From: Sphaerulina vaccinii
Lineage: Eukaryota; Ascomycota; Dothideomycetes; Mycosphaerellales; Mycosphaerellaceae
Assembly (NCBI GenBank): GCA_022570795.1
Contig: JAKUDP010000011.1
Location: forward strand, 1,860,001-1,924,000
Direction of reading: 5' to 3'
Length of the DNA stretch: 64,000 bases
The notes under the pieces are model-generated. The model worked only from the letters and a program-made list of their open reading frames with translations. It searched no databases and was not told the origin of the DNA. Made by a program: the position numbers and the translations under genes. Of this stretch, positions 33,101-42,628 are shown piece by piece (positions within the stretch are counted from its first letter, which is position 1; every line of letters begins with the position of its first letter).

Positions 33101-33233
33101 GTGAGCCTAGCCGTGCGCCACTGTTGTCCTTGTGCATTTCTGGCTCCCCTTCTTGCGTGGGGTCATCCCCCGAGGCCAAATCGATGGTGTCGTTCACAGG
33201 TGTGCTGTCCAAGATGCCCATGTCGTCCCTCAT
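30168..33233 (-). CDS. NLR-like protein (motif-NACHT-degenerate ankyrin)
   Basis: 1021 residues from ATG 33233, one open frame. Acidic N-terminus; Q/N/G-rich block at 44-73 (core FADYAQQYNGNIAGG); linker EWLDAPD..F.H.EARRKHEPGTG; Walker A GKAGCCKT at 135-142; Walker B YVVVDAVDESPT; TSRREADIEEAM; LPASLDETYERIL; LAHYSVKEYLVS. Compared with its upstream-numbered paralogue (25094-29209), it has an insertion (VETSHSSSEYADLDRFR) before the LDETYERIL region, a long Glu/His-rich insertion after the NACHT part, and only a few poor ankyrin repeats (RRLIDMGADVKL, VKTLLKVGAEPYL). Near the C-terminus a ~26-residue unit is repeated. It lacks zinc fingers. The loop Cys-Cys before the Walker Lys and Ser in place of Cys after the aspartates are mild departures from the pair. 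Predicted cytosolic nucleotide-dependent switch. Confidence 0.88.
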   Translation of the reverse strand: MRDDMGILDSTPVNDTIDLASGDDPTQEGEPEMHKDNSGARLGSHTYNMQSMTFADYAQQYNGNIAGGVHHHYSASTGKVATAGDVREWLDAPDTEFDHIEARRKHEPGTGQWFLDSHAYKTWRAGATQMLWLYGKAGCCKTVLCSTIIENLREHISGVTRAQLAYFYFTFRDTRKQSYQSLLASIFSQLLGNGPTSPGASKAFERKCKDAQSLEADLVAMLSTSGPSYVVVDAVDESPTRNEFREEILCGLKTLLLKSPNLSLLVTSRREADIEEAMRSPRITILRVEAKSVDADIRQYVTTQLHRRRALRILPASVKTLVQNEITTRADGMWVETSHSSSEYADLDRFRWADCVLRQITNVRVPTITNITEALRNLPASLDETYERILLNYDKVEEAKLALCWLTFTQEPLTILQLQTACATRHDQTPFVDEENQYAFRVLIEGMSSLIEVEDLSGTSRNDNSTAREAQFDDSAIVTLAHYSVKEYLVSERVESGSAAFFCMNAHCQVLLAQSCLAYLLHCSEVYSRHTWATDFSLDSSEHTRRHDEPEEGILTLEMTTREPYSFPDPDSGLVHHTVSDALGAAQCSGPCHEEDEMFTVCSHGVHRRLGFTTSRRFRNFDFNRHDLREADAYNPGAPAPHVFDFEDSSPPFEHRGTDDVLDWELLCTFPLLRWASRWTQYQRVAETCFMSDHSQGLQFKLFTQHRAMKFWCVISEALDNNGEMKWLSRCREDATSGGLPILIASTENLPATAITLLDQSKYLPPEAESLGIALIHAIRTNGKESLRRLIDMGADVKLQHVHDGWPTNSLIEAIMNGNHNMMQVLLASHTEPGAARNEFEILKDVSHLDERVCGSEWEHVKTLLKVGAEPYLNRHEYIQTMVCKSLQDSWRKGRPSFEHPDRSAEAITSMLLWAGVKPSALRPWVARSEGYCSSILPSPPYMASKVDLWLARYEGSCLTTRPSQPPYSASELAPCPELIDWQPALHTETPADRSAFVSIPASRSPVPSQHDTNHKRQKLH
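30322..30480 (-). repeat. Two-copy ~78-bp tandem repeat in the NLR-like gene
   Basis: gacgctgaatatggtgg at 30322 and gacgccatatatggtgg at 30400 begin two units 78 bp apart; both continue with cgatgga, cagctgccttc/cagtagccttc and accgtgccaaccaaag/accgtgccacccaagg. In protein: WVARSEGYCSSILPSPPYMA and WLARYEGSCLTTRPSQPPYS. Period is a multiple of three, so the duplication kept the frame. Confidence 0.7.
33015..33104 (-). other. Candidate amyloid-type signalling motif of the second NLR-like gene
   Basis: Residues 44-73, SHTYNMQSMTFADYAQQ followed by YNGNIAGGVHHHY. Matches the block of the paralogue position by position while neighbouring sequence does not. Placed before the conserved linker to the NACHT domain. 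Function inferred from position and composition only. Confidence 0.45.
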
Positions 33234-33530
33234 TTCTTAGTCTCGAAGAGGAGGTGAGTCTAGATTCGTTGACGTGATACATGAGATCTCGGATCGAGGC
33301 TGTAGCGCAGGAGCTGAGGTCGCAGGCTTTCCGGGTTCCATCTAAGTTCCCCACTCCTGTGTAACGTGAGATGTCTGCGCCACAAGGTAGCCACAGCTAC
33401 AGGATATTGTCTTAGGCCAGGAATCCGGCTGAAATTGAGGTAGTTCAATTCGTATGTCTACCTAGTTTGTCCTCCTCGGACTATGGTCGTTCAATCGCCA
33501 GGATCAGCTGTATTCCCAACAGTATTCTCC

Positions 33531-34414
33531 TCAGGCCGTCCCCGCACTCTCATTCCTCTCAACCAACTCCCCATAAACACCCAACTGTCTCCCCACCTTC
33601 ACCTTCCTCTTCTTCTCTTGCCCTTCCGCTTTCTCCATACTCCCCACCGGCCCACCCTCATCTTTCGCCGCTCCGTCCTCCTCGTCCAACTCCTCATCAA
33701 GCGCTTCTTCCCTCAAAAAGTCCAAATCCATCCTCATAGAATACGCATCCTCCCCATCGGCATAGTACTTCGCTTCTGTAGCTATGACTTTGAAGCCTAG
33801 AGTGTCGCGGTATAAGGAAAGGGCTGCGACGTTGGACTCGCGGACGTGGAGGGAGACGTATTGTGCGCCGTATGTTTCGAACATTGCTCGTTCTGGATGA
33901 GTGAAGCGAGTCAGCAAATCATGCTAGTTGTAGGGTGCGAGAGGGAGGGAGTGCTTACGCGATTGTCTCATCAGCTTCTCTGCCAGCCCTAACCTTCTAT
34001 GCGTCCTCATCACACTCAGAGATGTGATATGTCCGTGTTGAATTCCATCTTGAGGATCTTCTTCCATTTTGGCGAGAACGTAGCCTACTATCTTAGGAGC
34101 GTCATAGGGAGTCTTTTGTGGGCGGGAGACCTGTTCCATATTAGCCACAACTCTTCTCCACCTCATCCTCGTTTTGTTGCGCTCTGCCTCTGCGCTTCTT
34201 TCGCCTCCTCCTCCTCTCCTCCTCACTTTGTTCTGTTCACTTCCACACGCTTCTCCACTTCCCTCGCACTTACATCAACAGCAACATAACTCAACTGCGG
34301 CCAGCTGAGAGCATGGTACATGTAATATTTGCAAAAGTAATTTTCTGGCAAGTTCGTAATGTTCGTTTGTTGGACGTGAGGGATATCGGAGAGTTGGAGT
34401 ACGCGGATGTCCAT
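33531..34414 (-). CDS. NAA10: N-alpha-acetyltransferase NatA catalytic subunit
   Basis: Catalytic (Ard1/Naa10) subunit of the NatA complex, acetylating N-termini of nascent proteins at the ribosome. Exons 34414-34274, 34130-33959 and 33892-33531; introns GTAAGT...GAACAG (143 nt) and GTAAGC...ATCCAG (66 nt), phases 0 and 1. 224 residues. Starts MDIRVLQLSDIPHVQQTNITNLPENYFCKYY, the invariant Naa10 N-terminus (each part seen: LPENY..KYY, LSWPQLSYVA). The GNAT acetyl-CoA loop is RRLGLAEKLMRQS, followed across the second splice joint by QRAMFE and YVSLHVRESNVAAL, then YRDTLGF. The C-terminal 60 residues are acidic, then basic and disordered, as in the family. Intact. Confidence 0.96.
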
Positions 34415-34803
34415 GGCAGCGGTATTTGTCGTGGAGGAAAGGTGAAGTTGAAGTTGTGGTATAGTTTGAGTTGGTGGAGGTTCGTCAATGCTGATGTAAG
34501 CCGAGAGAAACCTGAGGCAGAAGTGGGAGGATCCACTTTCACATGCTAGATGGTAGGAGTGAAGTCACTTGTGGTTCGTGGCGAGATGTGCTACAAGATT
34601 CGCGGTGGTAGCTGAGCCTTGATGAGACGATATGATGCTAGGGCGGATACCTAAGCTATGTGCTTCTGCACTCTAGTCTTGGAATCCAGACTCGAAGCTA
34701 CAGGTCCGAATGGTCTCATAACTCCTTGAGACTTCCATCCGCCCTGGATGACTCCACGTGAATCTCATCAGCAGCTCCATCCACGTCTGCCTCCGCAGCT
34801 CTG
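34415..34803. other. Intergenic, no gene seen
   Basis: Promoter side of the NatA subunit gene and 3' flank of the next minus-strand gene. Short frames only. Confidence 0.5.
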
Positions 34804-35432
34804 TTATTCTCCTCCCAGGAAGGTCTCTCCGGTCTTCGTTATTGCAAAAGCAAGATCACGAACAGCATGCCCCGCCATCCTCTTCTTGTGCCCGGCGGCC
34901 CATTCCTTATCTCTAGCGGTCGTCTCGATACGCCAATTAGCGAATCGCGCCATGAGTGATGAGTGCTCTTGGCTTTGAAGTTGACTCATGTAGTCCTCAA
35001 TGTAGTCGTTGCGGTCGGCCAGGATTGGTTGCTCCTGAAGTGGGACGACGTCGAGTTGCATTGGTTCTGGCTCTGGTTCCGCAGCTATGGTGAGGGCAGT
35101 GGAACTGAGTATTGTCAGTCGTTGAGCGTGATGATCTGTTTAGATTAGGTGGCATACCTGAAGCCAGAAGACGGTGCTACTGATCCTTGCTCTGAGGCGT
35201 CTTCTTGTGCTCCGAATTCTGTGGTGAGCTTGCCTATGCGTCTCCCCGTGCTGATAGCTGCTCGCATCTCGTTCGAGGCGATCTCTTGTTTGATGCGCTT
35301 CTTGAGACAGTCGCGTTCAGTTCTCGGATCGAGCTCACTCAGAAGATCTTCTGCGCGCTTCCTCTTCGAGTTGGCGAGTCGTGCTTCCTGGTGCGTCTGC
35401 CGACCATAGCTGCTAGGTTCGAAGTGCTGCAT
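34804..35432 (-). CDS. Conserved hypothetical protein, charged and helical
   Basis: Exon 1 35432-35158, intron 35157-35105 (GTATGC...ACTCAG, branch ACTGAC), exon 2 35104-34804; 191 residues, phase 2 joint reading SGF-SSTAL. N-terminal part basic and helical (ANSKRKRAEDLLSELDPRTE, KKRIKQEIAS), a Ser/Glu/Pro-rich linker (AAEPEPEPMQLD), and a second helical part (DYIEDYMSQLQSQEHSSLMA, WAAGHKKRMAGHAVRDLAFA). The KRKR run could act as a nuclear localisation signal. No domain recognised. Both splice signals and phase support a real gene. Confidence 0.7.
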
Positions 35433-36441
35433 CTTGGCTTGGAAAGGGAAGGCCGAGTTGATGAGCTTGTCACAAATGTGTTGTCAATGTGGGGATGTTA
35501 GTGGAAGTCGTGGATGCGGTGCCCTGTGGAAGAAGAAGCCAGAAGCATGAAACCTCACTTGCTGTGCTTAGCTTCAATTCACTCGATCTTCGAACTCATA
35601 TTCCGGTCACCTATAGTCTTTGAATGAGAGTTCTCGCAGTAGCAGCATCACTTCATAGACCGCAGATCGTTCTGTCATCAGTAGCACTCCACCGAGTCAG
35701 CAAATTCATCACTACGCGACAACCTACCTCAAAGGGGACTTCTTGTCCGAACGCTGCATTGTCGCAGCCATGGACAGGCTATGCCACCAAAGTCGCCGAA
35801 GTGCTTCACTCTCGAGCATCTTCGAGTTTCGACGGTGGTTGGTCTGGCCGCCGGGAGTATCGCGACATCAACTTGATGTTTTATGGGTGTGTCCTTTGCG
35901 TGCTGCTCTTCCAGCATTTCCTTCAATCTCATCTCTTCTCTCGACAGCATGCTGCTTCACTGTACAAATGCAGACAATGGACTAGGGCACATCTGCCAAC
36001 ATATCTGCCAGCTCTGGAGATCTGCCGGTGTTTGATGTTGGTGATATGTCTCGCTGTCACATCCCGGCTCTTCTGTTCCCTAGTAGATCCTTCTCTCTCT
36101 GTTCGCCATCTCGTTCAGCTGTACCTGTGAGGAGGAGGTGTTGTTGTCTGACGTGCATGAAAGTAGCATGAGACTACTGCAGGACCACTGCAGGCTATTA
36201 TATCATCCCCACTCGTTCTTGGACAGGGGGTAGTCGGCATTGAAGTCCAATCACTTAGCCTGTCGCATTTCATATTATTACCCTACTATATCTTTAATCG
36301 ATATAGCCAGTTTCCAGTCAAACGGTTTCACAACGTTGCATTCAGCCATTCACGAACCGGCTTCTCGGGAGTCCCAGGAGAGTGGGATGAACCCTACACC
36401 GCTTCAGAAAGGAAAGGCGCATTGGAGGAGGATCTGATTCG
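35433..36441. other. About 1 kb between divergent genes, one weak frame
   Basis: Shared upstream region of the hypothetical gene (leftward) and the 563-residue protein gene (rightward). A plus-strand frame 35624-36130 starts with an Arg/Ser-rich stretch that could be mitochondrial presequence-like and contains a hydrophobic segment near LMFYGCVLCVLLFQHFLQ, but its second half is not protein-like; I do not call a gene. Confidence 0.35.
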
Positions 36442-38133
36442 ATGCCACAAGTCGCCAACACGTCGTCGTCGTCGTCGGCTGGCACTTCAGTCTTTGCGCG
36501 CTTCAAGAGAACAAACACCGGCAACAACAGTCTGACTGGGAGTGAAAGTAATGGAAATGCGGGAAAGAGTCGCGCTGATCTGAAGTGGGAGACCGAGGAG
36601 AATAGAAGTCCCATTGACTCGTCAGGCGCAGTCGAGTGGAAAGGAGGGAAACTGGTGCAGCACGATCAAGTCACCAAGACACAATCCTCCCACCGCCGCG
36701 ACAGCAGCATCCTCTCCCTCACCACCACCGTCACGGACAGCGCAAAGGAGTTTGGAGCGAATGTCAAGAGAAGCGTGAGTCTGCGATCTCACAGACAGTC
36801 GGGATCAACCAGCGGCTCCTCGTTTGGCAACACAAGGAGTCCTGGTACGGGAACACACTTCACTCCTCTGAGCTCAGCGAGTCCTGTGGAACATTCGGAA
36901 GAAGAGGAAGACAGACCGACACTGCCGCCTGCAACCGCGCCCATACCATCTTCATCTAAACCTCCACCACAACCACCTCTGCTGAAGAGGAAGATCTCCC
37001 TTACAGCGAAGGGACTGACTTCCAAGTTCAAGTCGACCGAAGCTCTTCCCAGCCTCAACTCTCCCGTATATCTACAAAACGTAGGCGCGCGATCGCCGCC
37101 TGTACTGGAAAGAAGCGATTCAATGTTGGTGTCCCAAGCACCCAGCCACGCTCCCTTGAGCAGGAAGACTTCCGATCAGAATCGACCACGTCTCCAATCT
37201 CAAAACAGCTTCTCACGGGACATCTCTTCCTCACATGGCGGTGGCAGCAATGGCACATCGCTTCACCAAGCACCCAGCTTACCTCAAACCGGACCTCTAA
37301 ACCCTCTCAACCCAACATCAATCTACCAGACCATCCAGGAAACTTCCTCAAAACGTATCGCCACAATCGACTACATGCGCAAGTTACATGAAGGAGACAT
37401 TTTCTACTTCGGAACAATCCACTATTCTCAAACGAGTCTCCATGCCATGCCCTCAATGCAAGCTCATAAACTCGGCCGACGAGCCACGAACTACTTTCTC
37501 CTCGGATATTCCTTACCCTCCCTCCTCGACCTCAACTCAAGCAACCCATTGGAATATTTGAAAGCCCTCTCCGCCCTCCTAACAGAATTCGAAACCTACC
37601 AATCACTATGCGGCTTCGACGTATCAGGGAACATCGTAGGGCGTTCTTCACGTATGGGTGGAATGTTCTCCAAATCTGGCATCCGGTCATCCAAGGGAAG
37701 ACGCAGTAGTACTGCTATCACCCCATCAGACCTACCATCTCTAGATGCACGACAAGCTGAACTCCTTGGGCTCCCAGTCCGAGACTACGCTTCAAACCCG
37801 ACAAGCCCGAGCGATATGAGTAGTCCGATCAACCCGACTGGACACGAGTTTCATTTCCTGATGACGCCGCATATCCCTTTCGAACCAGATTTCTCGACTA
37901 CGCTGGGGACGTTATGCGATACTCTCATTGATACTTATGCGAAACTTATGGAGCTTGTGACAGGGCCTGAGCTTTGTAGTCCGCTTGTTGGTGATGCATT
38001 CAGCAAAGCCGATAAAGCTATTCGAAAGATCCTCGTGGCAAACGTGGTCCGAGAGTTCGAGGAGACTACCCGAGCTTCAATGAAAGGCGAAATGGCGGGA
38101 CTAGGGAAGTTGACGCTAGGTGGACTTATGTAG
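36442..38133 (+). CDS. Conserved fungal protein with long disordered N-terminus
   Basis: 563 residues, single exon, ATG 36442. The first ~300 residues are Ser/Thr/Pro-rich and disordered, with basic patches (KRSVSLRSHRQ; LLKRKISLTAKGLTSKFK) typical of phosphorylated, membrane- or cortex-associated fungal regulators. The C-terminal ~250 residues are folded: IYQTIQETSSKRIATIDYMR, LHEGDIFYFGTIHYSQTSL, HKLGRRATNYFLLGYSLPSL, a Ser-rich loop (RSSRMGGMFSKSGIRSSKGR), and ending TLCDTLIDTYAKLMELV with VVREFEETTRASMKGEM. This block looks like a single ancient domain, but I cannot name it with confidence. No membrane segment or catalytic motif. Intact. Confidence 0.82.
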   Translation: MPQVANTSSSSSAGTSVFARFKRTNTGNNSLTGSESNGNAGKSRADLKWETEENRSPIDSSGAVEWKGGKLVQHDQVTKTQSSHRRDSSILSLTTTVTDSAKEFGANVKRSVSLRSHRQSGSTSGSSFGNTRSPGTGTHFTPLSSASPVEHSEEEEDRPTLPPATAPIPSSSKPPPQPPLLKRKISLTAKGLTSKFKSTEALPSLNSPVYLQNVGARSPPVLERSDSMLVSQAPSHAPLSRKTSDQNRPRLQSQNSFSRDISSSHGGGSNGTSLHQAPSLPQTGPLNPLNPTSIYQTIQETSSKRIATIDYMRKLHEGDIFYFGTIHYSQTSLHAMPSMQAHKLGRRATNYFLLGYSLPSLLDLNSSNPLEYLKALSALLTEFETYQSLCGFDVSGNIVGRSSRMGGMFSKSGIRSSKGRRSSTAITPSDLPSLDARQAELLGLPVRDYASNPTSPSDMSSPINPTGHEFHFLMTPHIPFEPDFSTTLGTLCDTLIDTYAKLMELVTGPELCSPLVGDAFSKADKAIRKILVANVVREFEETTRASMKGEMAGLGKLTLGGLM

Positions 38134-38895
38134 GATATGGGTTGCGAGCGTCATGTGGAGGTCGGAGATCTGAGAGGGAAAGAGTAATTGAGGGCAAGAG
38201 TGCTTGATCGTGTGATGGACTTTCTGGGTGGAAAGTGATATGTTTTGTTGCGACGATATGATACCATGATCGGATATGGATGGATGTGATACCCCCTCTA
38301 CTACTACTACTGCACTGGCGTTCTGAAAGTTTGCGATCACAGCCGCGATGACTGAGAAATTTGGATGTTTATAGTTCAGACTTATTGAGATCTATTTAAT
38401 ATGCTTTCTACCTCAGCACTGCTTTTTGGCGACCTTTTGGTCATGCGATCTTGCGAGCAAGGAATTCTTCTCTGAAACGTCTCGAGCTGACATAATGATG
38501 CGAGCATGATTAGAGCAGCGTAGCGTCAGAAATGCTGCAGAGAAGGAGGCGCGTCCGAGTCTGGAGCCGAGAAACATAAGATCTTACGAGCAGTCGAGCA
38601 CAGGTTAGCAGACATCTCTGAATCGTTTTCATGTGGTATCATGATGCAGTTGCTTCCAGAGTTGCATGGTGAATAATCAGCTGGGGAGAAGGAGGCATGG
38701 ATCGAGATGTGGTTCCTGGTGAAAGTATTGTAACAAACGCAACGCTTCTATGCATACCAACGCCTAGCTTGCGCTCAAAGTCTCTTTTTTGTCGAATCTA
38801 GCACATGCTTCTCCATTTCCTCTATCTGGGGAATCGAGCCCAACCACTCCTCCTCCTTGGTCTGGTTCTAATGAATTGTCGGAGAACATTGCAAT
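38134..38895. other. Convergent intergenic region, no gene seen
   Basis: 760 bp between two converging stop codons. It holds a (ctactactactactgc)-like microsatellite near 38300 and short A+T-rich patches; no supported gene. Confidence 0.5.
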
Positions 38896-40312
38896 CTATT
38901 TGACCAGGACGCCCCACTCATGACTCTCCTTGCCGTACATGATAGAGACCAACCAGCTCTTGATAAGCTTAGCGTACGGGCCAGTCTCGCCGCCTTCAGT
39001 CATAGGGATGTCGACGTCCTTGCCTCTGAAGTTGATCAAGCCCACTGGGGCCACAAAGAATGCGGTGCCAGCTGCGAAAACCTCAATGAGACGGTCTTCC
39101 TGTGATGCGGAGAGAAGGTCGTCCATGGTGAAACGCTGCTCCACAACTTCCAACTCTTCCAACTCGTCCTGCTTCTTGCTCAATCTCGACTTTCCAAGCT
39201 CAAGGATTGACGCACGCGTGACACCTTCGAGAATGATGCGTTCTTCCAGTGGTGCTGTGACGAGCTGGAGCTTGCCCTCCTTGGTACGCCACACGACGAA
39301 GAAGTTGCTGGCTCCGGCTTCTGTAACGTAGCACTCCTTGCCGAAGAGCCACAGAACTTGATCGAATCCTCGTGAACGTGCTTCACCTTGTGCGACGAGA
39401 GATGGTCCGTAGTTTGCTCCGAGCTTGGCGTAGCCGAATCCGCCTGGCCAGGCGCGGATTGTGTCTTCATTGGATGCCAACAGCTTCAATCCGGAGGTGG
39501 ATTTCTTCTGCTCGGAAACACCGCCGTTGAGAGCTGGTGGGATTGACTTGCTCATGTCTGGAAAGCAGGCGATGATCACGTAGAGCAATGCTTCGCGTGG
39601 CTTTTGCACACCGAGAGCCTGGTCCGTTCCGATGAATGTAGGTCGGACGTATAAGAAGTGTCCTGCTCTCTCCTTTGGTAGCCACTTGTCTCCATCTTGT
39701 GCGCAAAGTGCTATGATCATCTTCTCCAACTCTTTCGGATCAAAGTCTGGTAGGGCAATGCGTGCAGCACTCTTTCTCATCCTCTCGCAGTTACGGCTTG
39801 GTCTGAACAGGCGAAGCTCTCCGTCGAATCCTCTGTACAGCTTCAAGCCCTCGAAGCACTCAGTAGCGTAGTGCAAGACACTGGCAGACGGCCAGATTGG
39901 AAGAGGTCCATATGGCTTCAGTTGTGGTGCATCCCATCCTTCTTCTACAGTCCATCGAGCGGAGACCATGTGATCTGTGCATGTCTTCTGTGCTTTGAAT
40001 TCGTCGGAGTCGAGGGCAGGTACACTGCAGTAAAGATGACTGGTTAGCAAGTGTCTCTGAGAGCGTGATCCCACTTGATTTGAGTCCGTCTGTGAGGTCG
40101 TCGCCTCAGTCGGCTCAGGAAATCAGAGATATGTTCACTTACTCTCTCGGTCTGGGGTTGTATTCGAAGGTCATGAGAGATGTGTCGAGCGGTCGATCAG
40201 CGGCCTTGCCATTGAGGGCGTGCTTAATGCCAGCTTGTGTCAAGGCAGATGCGGAGGTCGATGTGGGTGTGGATGTGCCAGATTGCTCTGGAGTGAGCGC
40301 TGCTGGAGCCAT
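38896..40312 (-). CDS. Branched-chain amino acid aminotransferase
   Basis: PLP-dependent fold-IV transaminase interconverting Leu, Ile and Val with their 2-oxo acids. Exon 1 40312-40143, intron 40142-40025 (GTAAGT...CTGCAG, branch GCTAAC, 118 nt), exon 2 40024-38896; phase 2 joint reads PRPRD-VPALDSDEF. 432 residues. Seen: ARWTVEEGWDAPQLKPYGPL, HYATECFEGLKLYRG, LFRPSRNCERM, the PLP lysine in GYAKLGANYGPSL (Lys near 257), QVLWLFG and VTEAGASNFF, ITE-like LEGVTRASILEL, and EVFAAGTAFFVAPVG. The N-terminal ~45 residues (Ser/Thr/Ala-rich, few acidic) are not a clear mitochondrial presequence, so cytosolic or mitochondrial location is open. Fungi usually have several paralogues, hence no symbol. 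Confidence 0.96.
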
Positions 40313-41836
40313 TGTGATGTGTTCGATGTCGTTGGCTTGGTCGATGGTCTGTAGTTGGAGATGTGATAAGACTGCGCCTCCTTGTTCAAGGCAAACTGTC
40401 TGTGAGAGGCTGCGTAGTGGTAGTAGTAGTGTGACCGACTAGTGGATGTGGATGTCAAGGACTAAATAGAAGAGTTGACTTGGAGGGGCAACTGCCTTGA
40501 CGTACCACTTCGCGGGTCAAACACGGTCGTTCTTTCACTTACAGACGAGCCAAGCAAGGGGAGTCATATGGCCTACAATGACTCGATATGTCATGTTTCG
40601 CGCCCTATTGTGTTATTGTGCTTCCTCTTCGAGCTAGATTAGATTCTCGTCCCTTCGCCAATGCCGACTTGTGCATTATCCTGCTGTTGTGCAATGTTTT
40701 GCATGCAGGAACCCACGCGTTTGGTGTGAGTGGGCGTGCAAAAAAGTTCCAATGTCCTCCAATGCCGAACGGCAAGCGTCGGTATTGCGTCCAAAACAAC
40801 CCGGCCAAGGTGCGATATCGGTGGGGACATACTTAAGCCGAGTCACTTCGACCAAGTTCTTCTACTCGTCTTGGAGAACGCGAGGGCCGATGCGGATGTC
40901 ATCGTTGGTGTCACGACCATAAGGCTGAGGCGTTGGTATCGCCGAGTCCACTGAGTATCGAAAAAGGCGCGCATGAACAGGACCAGACTCACCATCACAA
41001 AGGCAGAAACATGCTAAGCCGAGCCGCCAAACTGCTCACTGTTGTGCAAAGTGCCACTACAAACAGAGAGCTGATGTCAAGAACGAGGCGCTTGTCAGCA
41101 CACGTGGACAGATTTTACCTGCAGCTGACTCGGTTGTACAGCATTACAAGCCTGTTTGCCGGACAAAGGCAACAAGGTGGCACAGTCACTTTCCTGCGAA
41201 CGCCTCAGAGTTGGTTCTTAGGGTTGCCCGAAACTTCTAGGACGACGATGTATCTGATTTGCTTCGGATAGGTTCGCAAGTTTGTCTGCTACGCGTCTTC
41301 GAACATAATATCTGGACATTTGTAGGTAGAGCGTGATCGTCAATCTGGAAAAGGTCCAATCAACGATTTTTTTTCGAAAATGTTGGTATTCCAGCTTCTG
41401 TACAACAATCAGCTCTTGCTTACCTCCATTTTCTACGACTGACTGGAAGCCGAAAGCCGACGACTATAGCGAAGTAGGACTTACTCGTCGCACATTGAAC
41501 AGAGATCCTTATATACGCTGTTGGGCATCCCGAGTACTCGCATTTATCTGGCATCTATTTCGGCCCACCTCCACCTTGGTGGGTCTATACCGTCTCGGAT
41601 GCGAAGCGAGCAAGTTGCAGCACCTGCAGCTGACCTGGTTGCATAGCAGCATAATGCTCGATTGCTTGACGAAGGTAACGAGGTGGCATAGCCAGGAATA
41701 ATTGGTTGAAAGAAAGGCCGCAGCAATGGATAAGTGGTCATCTGCTCATACAGGTGTATATGCTGTTCTCACGCAAGACCTACCTCCAGATTGGACGTCC
41801 TGCTGTCCGCTATCCGCTATCTGATAACAACATACA
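40313..41836. other. 1.5 kb without a supported gene
   Basis: Contains the promoter of the aminotransferase gene, many short frames on both strands, and two diverged copies of a ~65-bp sequence (41119 and 41622). No domain, tRNA or transposon end recognised. Confidence 0.45.
41119..41690. repeat. Diverged ~65-bp direct repeat, two copies
   Basis: cctgcagctgactcggttgt at 41120 and cctgcagctgacctggttgc at 41623 start two units about 503 bp apart; both go on with a-agca, a .. t-tg-c-g-aaggyaac and end aaggtggcacag / gaggtggcatag. Several differences are C/T transitions. Possibly remains of a duplicated segment. Confidence 0.4.
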
Positions 41837-42628
41837 TCAGTCCTGCGCCCACCTCGCATCGGCATGAATCAAAATCGGCCTCTGTCCGAGCAACAACTTC
41901 TTCACCCTCTCCCAAGGCAGATCTCTCAACTCAAGAACAGTATCGAACAGCCCCCCAAGCACAATTCTAGTCGCGTAATGCGGGCATCCAGGCGAAACCT
42001 GTCCAGGAGGCAAGAATCCAGCAATGACCTCGCCGTGATGGTACCGTTCCAACCAGATCAGAACATTCGCCCAGATATGAGATCCGAAACTAAGACGCAA
42101 CTGGACAGATCTCTCGGAATCCACTTTCAGTCGTAGGCTATTCCATATTCGAATGAATCGGAGCAGTGTATCACTGTCATATGCGTAGGCATCTATGAGA
42201 AAGTCGTTCTCGCAGTAGAAGATTTCCAGAGTCTCAGAGCGAGTTCGTTTTGAGACTGCTAGAAGACCGCTTCGCGTGTAGCCGGTGTTGGCGACGTGTA
42301 TAGGAGTGTCTTTTAGTATCGTGTAACGATAGATCTTGTTGCGTATCTCTCCTGGTAGATTGAAGAACTGAGGGATCTTTGTGGGACTGATATGTGTTGC
42401 TAACTCGTCGAGTGCGGTATCGATAGCCATGGGTATGCCGGAAGCGGCAGCCGCGATCCCATTGATATCAGTCGAAGTGCTAGCCGCCGCCGAGTCGTTG
42501 AGCGGAGCGTGCTGCGCACTACTCGGACTGGTGAGTGTGACTTCCCCTCCAGATGGCGAGGAGATCCAGCGGTGATATGTAGCCGAAGAGTCCGTGGTCG
42601 TAGCAGCTTTGGATGAGAGTGGAGCCAT
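41837..42628 (-). CDS. F-box-like fungal protein (probable)
   Basis: 263 residues, single exon, ATG 42628. The first ~85 residues are Ser/Thr/Ala-rich. Then FFNLPGEIRNKIYRYTILKD, the LPxEIRNxIYxY signature common to a large ascomycete group with F-box-like N-termini, followed by LLAVSKRTRSETLEIFYCEN, also typical (L..V.kr.r.E.l.iFy..N.F). The C-terminal part is helical with Trp-rich segments (IWANVLIWLERYHH). Such proteins are thought to act as adaptor components, but many remain uncharacterised. Intact. Confidence 0.7.
   Translation of the reverse strand: MAPLSSKAATTTDSSATYHRWISSPSGGEVTLTSPSSAQHAPLNDSAAASTSTDINGIAAAASGIPMAIDTALDELATHISPTKIPQFFNLPGEIRNKIYRYTILKDTPIHVANTGYTRSGLLAVSKRTRSETLEIFYCENDFLIDAYAYDSDTLLRFIRIWNSLRLKVDSERSVQLRLSFGSHIWANVLIWLERYHHGEVIAGFLPPGQVSPGCPHYATRIVLGGLFDTVLELRDLPWERVKKLLLGQRPILIHADARWAQD

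Noticed and set aside
35624..36130. Possible small mitochondrial membrane protein
   Set aside because: Start and one hydrophobic segment look plausible, but the second half is unlike protein and no intron resolves it.
38821..38880. tRNA-like sequence (T-arm resembling GGCTCGATTCCC on the minus strand)
   Set aside because: No matching A box, acceptor stem or cloverleaf could be built; it lies in the 3' flank of the aminotransferase gene.
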